A DNA stretch of 64,000 bases from Sphingomonas abietis (GCF_027625475.1 NZ_CP115174.1:3752501-3816500); one strand, 5' to 3'. Counted from the stretch's first letter, positions 36,472 through 45,100 are shown. A program made the numbers and translations. Notes: generated by a model not told the origin, from the letters alone.

Positions 36472-38457
36472 TCACGCCGCCGCCGCTGCGGTCTGTTCTT
36501 CTTGCGGCGCCACAGCCTCTTCGATGACCAGCAGGTCAGCGATATCCTGGACCATGATCCGATCCTCGACGCCGAGCGCCTGAACCGCCGCGCGGTACAT
36601 GATCGTGTCCTTGGGACAGGACACGATGAAACCCGACACGCCGTCGAGAGCCAGAGCTTCCTTGATCCGGTTCTCGCTGGGCCGCTCGGTCATGGCGGAA
36701 TCGTCCATCCAGATCCGGCCGCCGCCCGCACCGCAGCAGAAGCTGTTCTCGCGCGAGCGATCCATGTCCTGGAGGGTGTAGCCAGCCCTGCGGATCAGCT
36801 CGCGAGGGGCGTCGAATTCGCCGCTATATCGTCCGAGGTAGCAGGGATCGTGATAGGTCACGACCTTGCCGCCGGCCTGGCGCAGACGAAGCTTGTCCGC
36901 GTCGATCAGCTCGACGAGCAGCTGCGTATAGTGCAACACCGTGTAGTGCGCGCCGAGGTTCGCATAGTCCGTGCGCAAGGCATTGAGCGTATGCGGATCG
37001 GTCGTCACGATCCGTTGGAAGCTGCACTGTGCCAGGGTGGCGATATTGGCGGTGGCGAGCGTCTCGAAGGCGCCCTCCTCGCCCACCCGGCGGACGTCAT
37101 TGCCGGAATTCTGCTCGCCTTCATAAAGAATGCCGAAGTCCACGCCCGCCGCGTCGAGCAGGAGCGCGACCTTCCGCGTGATCTCCTGCACCCGAGGATC
37201 GAACGAGGCATGGTCGCCGACGAACCAGAGCACGTCGACCGGCTCCTTGCGCGCATCCTTGAGCTTGAACGGCAGCCCTTGCGTCCATTTCGCCCGCTGC
37301 TTGGCGGGCTTGCCCTGCGAATTGCCGGTGCGCTGGAGATTGGCCAGCGCGTCCTGCAGCATCGGCTCGACCTCGCCCTCTTCGATCGCCGCGCGGCGCA
37401 TCTCGATCAGCTTGGTCATCGGCTCGATCCGAACCGGGCAGGCGTCCATGCACGCACGGCAGGTCGTGCAGGCGAAAAGCGTCTCGTCGGAAATGACCCC
37501 GTCGACGAGCTGGAGCCCCCCCTCGCATGTCCCGCCCGCGAACATATGGTCGCGCATGTCCATGACGATTTTTTTGGGGCTGAGCGGCAGTCCGGCGGCG
37601 TTCGCCGGACAGACCTCCTCGCAGCGACCGCATTCCGTACACGACACGAGATCGAGCTTATGCTTCCAGTCGAGCTGCTCGATCTTCGACACGCCGATCG
37701 GGCCGGCCTCCAGATCGATCGCGGGCAGCTCGTCCTTCTTGTCCAAGGCCCGAAAGTAGATGTTCGGGATGGCCGTGAACATATGCCGGTGCTTGGAGCC
37801 GGGAATATAGGCCAGGAAGGACAGCACCGCGACGACATGGACCCAATAAGCGACCGCCTGCGCCTGCAGCGCCGCCCCGGGCGACATTCCGCTGGTCTGC
37901 AGAAGCTTCGCGATCGACCCCGTAATCGGCCGCCAGGGGGACGGCGCCGAGGTCGCGACCTGATGGAAGATCGCTTCGCACAGGAGGCCGCCCACGACCG
38001 CGCCGATCAGACCATAGATCGTCCACGCGTCCTTCTGGTTCGAACTCTTGAACCGCGCGGGCTTGATGACCGCACGCTGATAGATCGCCATCCCGAGCGC
38101 GACGAAGACGAGCGCGGCGAAAATGTCCTGCAGCAGGCCAAGCCATGTCGCCTCGCCAAAAGGCGCAAAGGAGAAATGCGGGAAGAAGCCGCCGACGAAG
38201 CTCTCGATCGTCACCGTGAAGAGAATGATGAAACCGGAGAACATCAGCGCGTGGAGGGTTCCGGCATAGCGTTTCCGGCGCAGGCGCCGGTGAAGCGCGA
38301 CGTCGGTCCACAGCCCCTTCAGGCGATCGAGCGGCCGATCGAGGCGCGCGGCGCCCGACGCCTGGAACACGGGCTTCATCACCCGGAAAGAGCGCCACAG
38401 CGCGACGGCCAGGAAAATGGCGCTGACGAGTGCCAGGGCTACCGGTCGACCGAGCAT
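36472..38457 (-). CDS. Membrane-bound Fe-S oxidoreductase, EtfD/EMO-like ETF:quinone link
   Basis: A 661-residue fusion of a NarI-like haem b membrane domain (about 1-230, five or six helices) with a soluble iron-sulfur part. Two 4Fe-4S motifs are visible (Cys273/276/279/283 and Cys330/333/336/340), then two HdrD-type CCG domains (VTYHDPCYLGRY and NSFCCGAGGGRIWMDD). This architecture is that of the ETF:quinone oxidoreductases called EtfD or EMO, which oxidise reduced ETF at the membrane. It starts 3 bases after etfA ends, which supports that role. It would replace the usual ETF-QO of acyl-CoA and dimethylglycine oxidation. Confidence 0.88.
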   Translation of the reverse strand: MLGRPVALALVSAIFLAVALWRSFRVMKPVFQASGAARLDRPLDRLKGLWTDVALHRRLRRKRYAGTLHALMFSGFIILFTVTIESFVGGFFPHFSFAPFGEATWLGLLQDIFAALVFVALGMAIYQRAVIKPARFKSSNQKDAWTIYGLIGAVVGGLLCEAIFHQVATSAPSPWRPITGSIAKLLQTSGMSPGAALQAQAVAYWVHVVAVLSFLAYIPGSKHRHMFTAIPNIYFRALDKKDELPAIDLEAGPIGVSKIEQLDWKHKLDLVSCTECGRCEEVCPANAAGLPLSPKKIVMDMRDHMFAGGTCEGGLQLVDGVISDETLFACTTCRACMDACPVRIEPMTKLIEMRRAAIEEGEVEPMLQDALANLQRTGNSQGKPAKQRAKWTQGLPFKLKDARKEPVDVLWFVGDHASFDPRVQEITRKVALLLDAAGVDFGILYEGEQNSGNDVRRVGEEGAFETLATANIATLAQCSFQRIVTTDPHTLNALRTDYANLGAHYTVLHYTQLLVELIDADKLRLRQAGGKVVTYHDPCYLGRYSGEFDAPRELIRRAGYTLQDMDRSRENSFCCGAGGGRIWMDDSAMTERPSENRIKEALALDGVSGFIVSCPKDTIMYRAAVQALGVEDRIMVQDIADLLVIEEAVAPQEEQTAAAAA

Positions 38458-38460
38458 GAC

Positions 38461-39423
38461 CTATGCACCTCGCTTCTCGATCGCGCTCTGCAGGGCCGGA
38501 ACGAAATCGACGCAGTCCACGGTCGCACCATAATGCGCGAAGCGGAAAATCGGCGCATTGGCATCGGTGTTGATGGCGACGATCAGATCCGACTTGGCCA
38601 TGCCCTCCAGATGCTCCGGAGCGCCGGATACGCCGAGCGCGAGATAGACCCGCGGCTTGACCTTGCGCCCCGATTTGCCGACCTGCCGCTCCTTGGGAAG
38701 CCATCCGAGATCCACGATCGGCCGCGAGCCCACGACTTCGCCCTTGAGGATGGTCGCGAGCGCCCGCACCTCGTCGATATTCTCCTTGTCGCCGATTCCA
38801 CGACCGACGCATACCAGCCGCTCGGACTGGGTGATGTCGATCGCATCGGGGTCGACCGGTGTCTGGTCGACGAAGGTGATCGACGGCGTCGCGAGGGCGG
38901 CGGAGATGTCGAGCTCGACGACTTCCACATCGCGGCCGGCGAGCGCCTCTTCCTGAACCGAGCCCGGGGTGAGAGCGACCACGGCAGGCGTCTCGAGCGC
39001 GACCGTCGCGATGAGTTTGCCGCCGTAGATCTGACACCGGGCGGTCAAGCTGGCATCGACCATCTCCAGGTCGGTGCAGTAGGCGGCCGTCGAAAGATTC
39101 CTGCGCGCGGCAAGATAGGGCGCCTGGTCAAGACCGGCAGCCGTATATCCGAACAGAACCAGATCCGGATTTCGGCTGGACACGACGCTCTCGATAATCG
39201 CTGCGTGCGTCGAGGGAATATAGGCCTCCAGAGCCGGATCCACCGCCTGCAGCAGCACGTCTGCGCCCTTGATCTTCTCGGAGGAAAGGGCGGTGCTGCC
39301 GATCGAAAGGACTTCCACGACGCCCGACGTCGCGTCCGCCAGGCTTCGCGCTTTGGTCAGCAGTTCAAGGGATGATCCGCCGAGCTCTCCGCCAGCCTGT
39401 TCTATGTAAACGAGTATCCGCAT
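38461..39423 (-). CDS. etfA: Electron transfer flavoprotein alpha subunit
   Basis: A 320-residue ETF alpha subunit that carries FAD. The C-terminal FAD domain is unmistakable: GSRPIVDLGWLPKERQVGKSGRKVKPRVYLALGVSGAPEHLEGM, then INTDANAPIFRFAHYG. It forms a heterodimer with EtfB, encoded nine bases upstream, and donates electrons to the EtfD-type protein encoded three bases downstream. The N-terminal domain is shorter and more divergent than in ETFs of fatty-acid oxidation, which suits a dedicated catabolic ETF. Confidence 0.93.
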   Translation of the reverse strand: MRILVYIEQAGGELGGSSLELLTKARSLADATSGVVEVLSIGSTALSSEKIKGADVLLQAVDPALEAYIPSTHAAIIESVVSSRNPDLVLFGYTAAGLDQAPYLAARRNLSTAAYCTDLEMVDASLTARCQIYGGKLIATVALETPAVVALTPGSVQEEALAGRDVEVVELDISAALATPSITFVDQTPVDPDAIDITQSERLVCVGRGIGDKENIDEVRALATILKGEVVGSRPIVDLGWLPKERQVGKSGRKVKPRVYLALGVSGAPEHLEGMAKSDLIVAINTDANAPIFRFAHYGATVDCVDFVPALQSAIEKRGA

Positions 39424-39432
39424 CTCAAATCC

Positions 39433-40194
39433 TCAAACCAGGCTGCGCTCTGCCAGGATGTCCGCGATCGCCGAGGCGACCGCCTCGGCATCGCCGTCGA
39501 TCATATTGGCGTGATGAGCCCCTTCGGGCGCCGCCAGGGCCGTGATGGTGCCCGATCGGCCTGTCACGATCACGTCGATCGTCTTCGCCTCGATGGGCGT
39601 GCCCATCGCCTGACGGAGTTTGCTGCCCGGCACGTAGCGCGGCGGCTGCGAGGCCGATTGTACGCCGAGAACGGCGGGAAACGGCACGTCGAGACGGGAC
39701 GAGCGTCCGCCGGAATATTCCTGGCGAACGATGACACCCTTTCCACCCGCTTCGATCCCGCTCACCGCGTTGACCGTGGGCCATCCCAGGCAGCCGGCGA
39801 TAAAGGGCGCCCACTGGCCGAGAACGTCCTCCGTCGTCAGCACGCCGGTCAGAACAAGATCGGCACCGATCGACCTGATCGCCTCGGCGACGACCTTGGC
39901 CGCCTCTGCCGTGCTGGTCGGATTATCGAGCTCATAGTCGATGCGTATGCACTGGTCCGCGCCGCGTGCGGTTGCGGTCTGCAGCATGCGGTCCACGCCC
40001 TCGCCGGCGATGGCGATCGCGGTGACCTTCGCACCGGCGCGCTCCTTGAGAAGAATGGCTTCCTCGAGCGCGTGGTCATCGAATTCGCAGAGTTTAAGGT
40101 CGACCCATTCGCGGTCGATGTCGACGCCGGAGGCGTCGATTTCAACGTCTTCACTCGTGTCGGGCACAAGTCGCATTACGACCAGAACGTGCAT
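39433..40194 (-). CDS. etfB: Electron transfer flavoprotein beta subunit
   Basis: A 253-residue ETF beta subunit that binds AMP and docks with the dehydrogenase. It opens MHVLVVMRLVPDTSEDVEID, has the conserved FDDHALEEAILLKE, ADLVLTG and GQWAPFIAGCLGWP, and carries the recognition-loop region after it. It is the first of the etfB-etfA-etfD trio and is 60 bases after the GlcG/HbpS-like gene. Confidence 0.93.
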   Translation of the reverse strand: MHVLVVMRLVPDTSEDVEIDASGVDIDREWVDLKLCEFDDHALEEAILLKERAGAKVTAIAIAGEGVDRMLQTATARGADQCIRIDYELDNPTSTAEAAKVVAEAIRSIGADLVLTGVLTTEDVLGQWAPFIAGCLGWPTVNAVSGIEAGGKGVIVRQEYSGGRSSRLDVPFPAVLGVQSASQPPRYVPGSKLRQAMGTPIEAKTIDVIVTGRSGTITALAAPEGAHHANMIDGDAEAVASAIADILAERSLV

Positions 40195-40254
40195 GTCGTT
40201 TGCCTTTCAAGTCACTCTCCGCCGTGCCCGTCTTATGCAGGATCGGCATCATGA

Positions 40255-40656
40255 TTATACCAGCGCGGCAACCGCCGCAGACGCCACGGCCACATCATCG
40301 TCGATCGATCCGCCGGCGGCGCCCACAGCACCGACGAATTCGTCGCCCGTCTTCGCCACCACGCCGCCGCCGAAGATCACCATCGGGTGGCGATGTGACA
40401 CTTCCAGACCATAAAATGGCGCACCCGGCTGGACATATTCGGTCAGATCCGCGGTATTCATCTGCATGGAAGCGGCGGTGAACGCCTTGCCCTGAGAAAT
40501 CTCGATGCTCGCCAGGAGGGCGCCTTCCATCCGAATGAACCCGCGCAGGTTGCGCCCGCTGTCGAGAATGGTGATGCTCGAGGCGCAGCCGATCTCGGCG
40601 GCTTTTGCCAGACCAGCTTCGAGCGCAGCCTGGATTTTTGCATTCGTCAACGACAT
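40255..40656 (-). CDS. GlcG/HbpS family protein
   Basis: A 133-residue protein of the GlcG/HbpS family: LTNAKIQAALEAGLAKAAEIG, ITILDSGRNLRGFIRMEGAL, SIEISQGKAFTAAS, and GGGVVAKTGDEFVGAVGAAGGSIDDDVAVASAAV. The family includes a haem-binding protein (HbpS) and members encoded beside glycolate and other catabolic dehydrogenases, but its biochemical role is unsettled. Here it sits between an SDR and the ETF genes. It has no signal peptide, so it is cytoplasmic. Confidence 0.85.
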   Translation of the reverse strand: MSLTNAKIQAALEAGLAKAAEIGCASSITILDSGRNLRGFIRMEGALLASIEISQGKAFTAASMQMNTADLTEYVQPGAPFYGLEVSHRHPMVIFGGGVVAKTGDEFVGAVGAAGGSIDDDVAVASAAVAALV

Positions 40657-40762
40657 CTTGGGCTCCTTCGCGGCACCAGCCGCTCTGTTTTATCGTTTCG
40701 ATTTTCGAACTTGAACGGCGTGCGGGACATGCGGCGCCGTCAGCGCCTGCCTGTCCGGCCGC

Positions 40763-41512
40763 CTAATTCCACACACCTCCATCGATCGTGATCGACTGGG
40801 CCGTCATGAAGGACGACTCGTCCGATGCCAGATAGACGTAGAGAGGCGCCATTTCTGCGGGCACGGCCTGGCGCCCCAGCGGAACCATCGCGCTGATCGC
40901 CTGATTTTGGGCATCCGAACCGCCCATGAAACCGATGGCGGGATCGTTGAAGGGAGTATCGACCCAGCCGGGGCAGACCGCGTTCACCCGGATCTTGTCC
41001 TTCGCCAATTCCAGTGCCAGCGTGGTCGTGAAGGCGATCACAGCGCCTTTCGACGATGCATAGGCGACCATCCCGGGGCCGCCACGATAGCCCGCCAGCG
41101 ACGCCGTGTTGACGATCGCCGCACCCTGCGATTTCTTCAGATGGGGGATCGCATATTTGGCCAGGAGAAACGAACCGCGCGCGTTGACCGCGTAGATCCG
41201 GTCCCAAATCTTGACGTCGAAATCCTCGACCTCGCCGGCGTCCTGGATTGCGGCCGTGTTCACGAGCGTATCGAGACCGCCAAGCGACGCGACGGCTGCG
41301 GCAACCGCCTGCTCGACGCTGTTCTCATCGGAAATGTCGCACTGGACGAAGGGAACACCGAGCGCTTCGGCGGTCGATTTTCCGGCGGTCGGGTTGACGT
41401 CGAGAAGGACGAGCTTTGCGCCTTCGGCGACGAACGCCTCTGCCGTAGCACGACCAATACCCGTCGCCGCGCCCACGAAAATGACGCGCTTGTTGCTCAG
41501 CCGATCGCTCAT
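40763..41512 (-). CDS. SDR-family dehydrogenase, first gene of the ETF-GMC cluster
   Basis: A 249-residue classical SDR with GAATGIGRATAEAF, NTAAIQDAG, the catalytic YASSK (Tyr-x3-Lys) and the C-terminal SITIDGGVWN. It is the promoter-proximal gene of the leftward cluster and is divergent from the GntR regulator. Oxidation of an alcohol by NAD+ is likely; the substrate is unknown. The 106-base gap to the next gene is longer than others in the cluster and could hold an internal promoter. Confidence 0.88.
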   Translation of the reverse strand: MSDRLSNKRVIFVGAATGIGRATAEAFVAEGAKLVLLDVNPTAGKSTAEALGVPFVQCDISDENSVEQAVAAAVASLGGLDTLVNTAAIQDAGEVEDFDVKIWDRIYAVNARGSFLLAKYAIPHLKKSQGAAIVNTASLAGYRGGPGMVAYASSKGAVIAFTTTLALELAKDKIRVNAVCPGWVDTPFNDPAIGFMGGSDAQNQAISAMVPLGRQAVPAEMAPLYVYLASDESSFMTAQSITIDGGVWN

Positions 41513-41965
41513 GATTTCTCACTCTCCATCACGCACAATGTTCTACCATTGGGACTTAGATGCCGTCCAAACTCCCGTTGCGACCTTCGCCGAGCCACCG
41601 AACGGTATTGGCAACAATTCTGTTGCCGTCATTGTTTCCTATCTATCTCGCTGGTAATGTGGGCGTCAAGGCTTTCTGCGGGAGTGACGAGAGGAGTGAC
41701 AAGAGAGGTGCCGAAATACGCCAATTCACGGATCGTGATCGGGGTTGCAGAGCGTAGCGGCGGACCTTTTCGGGCTGCGCTTGGCATCGCGCCGAGCGCC
41801 GGAAAAGCGGCCGGCGTCTCGCCATCGGCAGTTGACCTTTTCGAAACCCACCGCCTAGGCGTAGACTATTTGTACGGGAGGTCTGTCCTCCCTGACTGAG
41901 GCATAGGAATTATACCGATTGGTACAATTGATATGTCGGATGGGCGATAAGGGAAGGAATGTTTC
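41513..41965. other. Divergent control region between the SDR and GntR genes
   Basis: These 453 bases separate the two arms of the cluster. No supported gene was found. A 22-bp palindrome near the GntR start (41908-41929) is the only strong element seen; the half-site TTTGTAC at about 41869-41875 may be related. Confidence 0.6.
41908..41929. promoter_or_regulatory. Palindromic operator-like site, probable GntR-family target
   Basis: Nine-base arms AATTATACC (41908-41916) and GGTACAATT (41921-41929) match in eight of nine positions around a GATT spacer. It lies 37 bases before the GntR start codon. Arms ending TACC/GGTA around a short spacer are typical of FCD-type GntR targets, so autoregulation is likely. 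Confidence 0.62.
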
Positions 41966-42652
41966 ATGGTCGGCATGGCGGCGCGCGCCGAGATTTCGGA
42001 GACGGTCGAAAAGAAAGAGACGACCGTCAACGAGGTGGCCAATGCGTTGATGGAAGACATCATCTTCGGACAATTCCGCCCGCGTGAACGTCTGGTCGAA
42101 GAGGAACTCGCCGATCGCTATGGGACGAGTCGCAGCTTGGCGCGAAAGGCGCTCGTCGAGCTCGACCGCACCGGATTGATCGAGCGTCGCCCCAACAAGG
42201 GCGTGATCGTCAGCGACTTCTCGATTGATGATCTGGAGAAGCTGTATGAAATGCGTCTCATCCTGCAATCCGAAGCAGCGCGTCGGATCACGCGGCCCGT
42301 CGCTCCCGCGCTCATTGCCGAGCTGCGCAATATCAACGCGGAGTATGCGGCCGCAATCGCTCAAGGCGATAAGAAGGAAGCCTATCGGATCAATACGCAG
42401 TTCCACGAAGTCTTCTATGGCGCATGTGGAAATCGGTATCTGTCCGATGCCATCAGCCAGTATTGGTTGCGGACGACGCCGATCCATTGGTATGTTCTTG
42501 GCGATCGGGCCTATCTTCGCAATTCCCATCAAGATCATGCCGACATGATTGACGGGCTCGAATCCGGCGACCTTGATAAGGTTGTGGAAATCGGCCGAGA
42601 CCATATCCTGCCCGCGCTCGAAGCTTATCGGCAGCTTCACGGACGCCGGTAG
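41966..42652 (+). CDS. GntR-family (FadR/FCD) transcriptional regulator
   Basis: A 228-residue regulator. The N-terminal winged helix (about 20-85) reads VNEVANALMEDIIFGQFRPRERLVEEELADRYGTSRSLARKALVELDRTGLIERRPNKGVIV. The C-terminal FCD effector domain follows, with YEMRLILQSEAARR, INTQFHEVFY and HQDHADMIDGLESGDLD supplying metal-binding His/Asp residues. GGAAGGA precedes the ATG. It lies between the leftward ETF-GMC arm and the rightward hydratase-aldolase-transport arm, so it likely controls both by responding to an organic acid. Confidence 0.9.
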   Translation: MVGMAARAEISETVEKKETTVNEVANALMEDIIFGQFRPRERLVEEELADRYGTSRSLARKALVELDRTGLIERRPNKGVIVSDFSIDDLEKLYEMRLILQSEAARRITRPVAPALIAELRNINAEYAAAIAQGDKKEAYRINTQFHEVFYGACGNRYLSDAISQYWLRTTPIHWYVLGDRAYLRNSHQDHADMIDGLESGDLDKVVEIGRDHILPALEAYRQLHGRR

Positions 42653-42715
42653 CCCCGCGACCTGGATGGCCTCGTCGCGGTGAAAAATCCCTTCCCACTG
42701 CGAGGTCACTGACAG

Positions 42716-43594
42716 ATGCAAGTCGAAGAGACATCAACCGCGTCGGCGCCGAGCGATTGGATCGGCAAATCGGAAGAGGCCACGGACGTCGTTTCGAAGA
42801 ATCCCATCACGGCGGCGGCGGCGACCCTGTTGTCGCGCTCCATCGAGCCGCGCGACGGCGACATCGCCCCCGAGCTCAGTCACTGGTTCAACTTCCTGCC
42901 CTATTGCCCGCTCGACCAGACGGGCTCCGACGGACATCCCGCGAAAGGCGGCTTTCTTCCACCGATCGAGCTGCCACGCCGGATGTGGGCGGGCAGCGAC
43001 ATGCAATTCCACCGCCCGCTTTGCGTCGGCCGCGACATTCGACGCGTCTCGACCATCCTCGATGTCACCGAAAAAGACGGCCGCAGCGGCAAGCTCGCCT
43101 TTGTTAAGGTGCAGCATCGTGTCAGCGACGCCGGTGGCGATCTTCTCACCGAGCGACAGGACATCGTCTATCGCGAGGCCGTCCAGGCGCCGACCGCGCC
43201 GCCCCCACCAAACCCCGCGCCTGCCTCGCCTGCCTGGTCGAGGAAGATCAAGCCTTCGCCGGTTCTTCTTTTCCGATTTTCCGCGATGACGTTCAACAGC
43301 CACCGGATTCATTATGATCGGCCCTATGCCGTCGAGACGGAATTCTACCCCGGCTTGGTCGTTCACGGGCCGCTTCTCGCGACCCTGCTGATGTACGAGT
43401 TCAAGGAGCGCTATCCGGAGGCGGATATCGAGGGCTACAAGTTCCGTGCCGTCCGTCCCGTCTTCGATCTGGCGCCCTTTTACGTCTGCGGGTCGATCGA
43501 CCCGACGGGTGATACCGCCCAGCTTCACATTGCCGATGCGGACAATAATCTTTGCATGCAGGCCTCGGTGAGCTGCCGGCAGCCGCTGGCTTAG
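42716..43594 (+). CDS. MaoC/HTD2-type hydratase, mesaconyl-CoA hydratase-like
   Basis: A 292-residue double-hot-dog protein resembling 3-methylfumaryl/mesaconyl-C4-CoA hydratases. The opening DWIGKSEEATDVV, the conserved HWFNFLPYCPLDQTGSDGHPAKGGFLPPIELPRRMWAGSDMQFHRPL and the C-terminal FNSHRIHYDRPYAVETEFYPGLVVHGPLLATLLM (the catalytic hydratase motif) are typical. It would add water to an unsaturated acid or its CoA thioester. It follows the GntR gene by 63 bases. No CoA-transferase or ligase is encoded here, so a free acid cannot be excluded. Confidence 0.82.
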   Translation: MQVEETSTASAPSDWIGKSEEATDVVSKNPITAAAATLLSRSIEPRDGDIAPELSHWFNFLPYCPLDQTGSDGHPAKGGFLPPIELPRRMWAGSDMQFHRPLCVGRDIRRVSTILDVTEKDGRSGKLAFVKVQHRVSDAGGDLLTERQDIVYREAVQAPTAPPPPNPAPASPAWSRKIKPSPVLLFRFSAMTFNSHRIHYDRPYAVETEFYPGLVVHGPLLATLLMYEFKERYPEADIEGYKFRAVRPVFDLAPFYVCGSIDPTGDTAQLHIADADNNLCMQASVSCRQPLA

Positions 43595-43600
43595 GCTGAA

Positions 43601-43624
43601 GCGCGCCCGGGAAACCGGGCTTCA
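43601..43624 (+). terminator. Hairpin after the MaoC-type gene
   Basis: GCCCGG (43605-43610), a GAAA tetraloop and CCGGGC (43615-43620) form a compact stem; flanking TGAA and TTCA extend it past a bulge. There is no clear T run, so it may be a weak terminator or an RNA-stabilising hairpin. Confidence 0.45.
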
Positions 43625-43817
43625 CCGCCCCCTCGCCGCGCGCTGAGCCGTCTTCGGCGAAACGGGCAGCCGCTCCTGGGACGCTTCCGGCATAAGCGGC
43701 CTCGCGCCATGCTGGGGCAGGCACTCGGTCGAGCGCGCACTGGCCTTCCCCCTCTCCCCGCCGGTCTCCTACGAGGCGACGCTCGCGGAAATTTTCCGGA
43801 TCAGACCGCGCACCCGG

Positions 43818-43868
43818 TTGACATAAAATGTTGCACCTTTAATGGTGACAACATAGTCACATAGTTGT
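43818..43868 (+). promoter_or_regulatory. Probable promoter with overlapping operator-like repeats
   Basis: TTGACA at 43818-43823 is followed after 17 bases by a weak -10 (AATGGT). Overlapping it downstream are two inverted repeats: GTGAC/GTCAC (43845-43860) and ACAAC/GTTGT (43848-43868). It precedes the broken hydrolase gene and the aldolase gene. Confidence 0.45.
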
Positions 43869-43889
43869 TGCCAATCTGAGAGGGTGGCC

Positions 43890-44364
43890 ATGACAAGCGG
43901 CGAGATGGACCCGGTGGTCGCGTCGATCGACGACATCCCGCTGGATGTCGCTCGCCTGCGCGGACATTATCGCAAGGTCTCGAGCAGCGTTCCCTTCGAC
44001 GACCACATCCGCCCCGGACCAGCCGCATGCGGTGGCAAGGGCGCGGGCGGTTCCGAGTGAGTCGGCCAGGATGACGGCCGAGCAATCCCTTGCCGGAGCG
44101 GACCCTCGCGATCCCCGAGCGTCGATGATTTGCGGCGATCCGAAGGCGCTGCCGGCCCTACTCATCGCGGCCGGCGAACGCGACGTCCTCGATGGTGACG
44201 CGATCAGGATGGCGGAGCGCCAGACGCAGGCGAACATCCGCAGCGAATTTCGATCGCCCCCTGATTCAAGACGCTCTTTTCCAGCACTCGCGAGTGCCAC
44301 CCCCGAAACCGTCGCAGCGATCGCGAGAATGGCGGACTGCATGAATGCAAAGGTCGATCAGTGA
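43890..44364 (+). pseudogene. Decayed alpha/beta-hydrolase (fold-3 esterase) gene
   Basis: An ATG with an upstream GAGAGGGTGG opens a frame encoding MTSGEMDPVVASIDDIPLDVARLRGHYRKVSSSVPFDDHIR, a normal start for this esterase family, but it stops at 44060 after 56 codons. The C-terminal part continues in another frame to 44364: SLAGADPRDPRAS, GDPKALPALLIAAGERDVLDGDAIRMAER. That carries the catalytic Asp region of the fold-3 family. The oxyanion HGGG motif and the nucleophile GxSxG segment are absent, so about half the protein was lost along with a frameshift. The last codons overlap the aldolase start (GTGA), indicating that it was once the upstream gene of that operon. Confidence 0.7.
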
Positions 44365-45011
44365 CAGACACTCTGGCCCGCGTCGATCCCGAGCAGGACA
44401 TGCTGATCCGCTTCCGGAAGATCAGCACCTCGACCTTGAGCGATGTCCTTGATGGACTGGGCAAGGCGTGTGTCGTCCAGGGCCTCTTCCGGCGCTCCGG
44501 CACTGGGCGGGTCGCGGGTTTCGCGCACACGATCGCATGCGAAGTGGGGCCCCTTGGCGCCTTCAGTCATGGCGACTTCAAGGTTTTCCCGGTTTTCGAA
44601 AGCAGCGCCGCGAATACGGTATTGGTGTTCGATCTCGGCGGCGCCGAGGTGTCGACATTTGGCGGCCTCGCAGCCTTGACCGTTCAAAACCGCGGTGGCG
44701 CTGCGGCGGTCATCGATGGCGCGTGTCGAGACCTGGACGAGCTCAGGGATGTCGGTCTCACGGTCGCCAGTCGCCATGTCACGCCGGTAACCGGACGTGG
44801 CCGCATGAAGATCGTTGGGCGCGACGTGCCGGTGCGGTGCGGTGGCATCACCATCAAGGGCGGCGATCTCATCGTCATCGACGATACGGGCATCGTTTCC
44901 ATCGAGCCTGCCGACATCCCGACCGTACTCGCAGCAGCGGAAAATATCGAAAAGCGCGACAATGATCTCGCAGCCACCATTTCCTCGAAACAGCCAGTCG
45001 ATGGAGTCTGA
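44361..45011 (+). CDS. RraA-family aldolase, 4-carboxy-4-hydroxy-2-oxoadipate aldolase (LigK)-like
   Basis: A 216-residue RraA-fold protein of the kind that includes class II pyruvate aldolases such as LigK/ProA (4-hydroxy-4-methyl-2-oxoglutarate aldolase). The signature is GGAAAVIDGACRDLDEL, with Arg123 and Asp124 in the places of the substrate- and metal-binding pair. The GTG start overlaps the stop of the broken hydrolase gene. In this cluster it would cleave a hydroxy-oxo-dicarboxylate to pyruvate and a second acid. RNase E inhibitor function is unlikely given the context. Confidence 0.8.
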   Translation: MTDTLARVDPEQDMLIRFRKISTSTLSDVLDGLGKACVVQGLFRRSGTGRVAGFAHTIACEVGPLGAFSHGDFKVFPVFESSAANTVLVFDLGGAEVSTFGGLAALTVQNRGGAAAVIDGACRDLDELRDVGLTVASRHVTPVTGRGRMKIVGRDVPVRCGGITIKGGDLIVIDDTGIVSIEPADIPTVLAAAENIEKRDNDLAATISSKQPVDGV

Positions 45012-45100
45012 CCCTTCGATATACAAAAACCCTATACGCATTTTTGTAACAGTATATAAATGAATAATGGAGGCGATTCGCCCCACAATAATTACATGTT

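Noticed and set aside
36502..39375. A 957-codon plus-strand frame over the etfA and Fe-S oxidoreductase genes
   Set aside because: It is antisense to two unmistakable proteins, so it was treated as chance openness in GC-rich DNA.
32653..45011. A complete protocatechuate/gallate 4,5-cleavage operon
   Set aside because: LigAB, LigC, LigJ and LigU-type genes are missing; only the chemical logic is similar, so no lig symbols were assigned.
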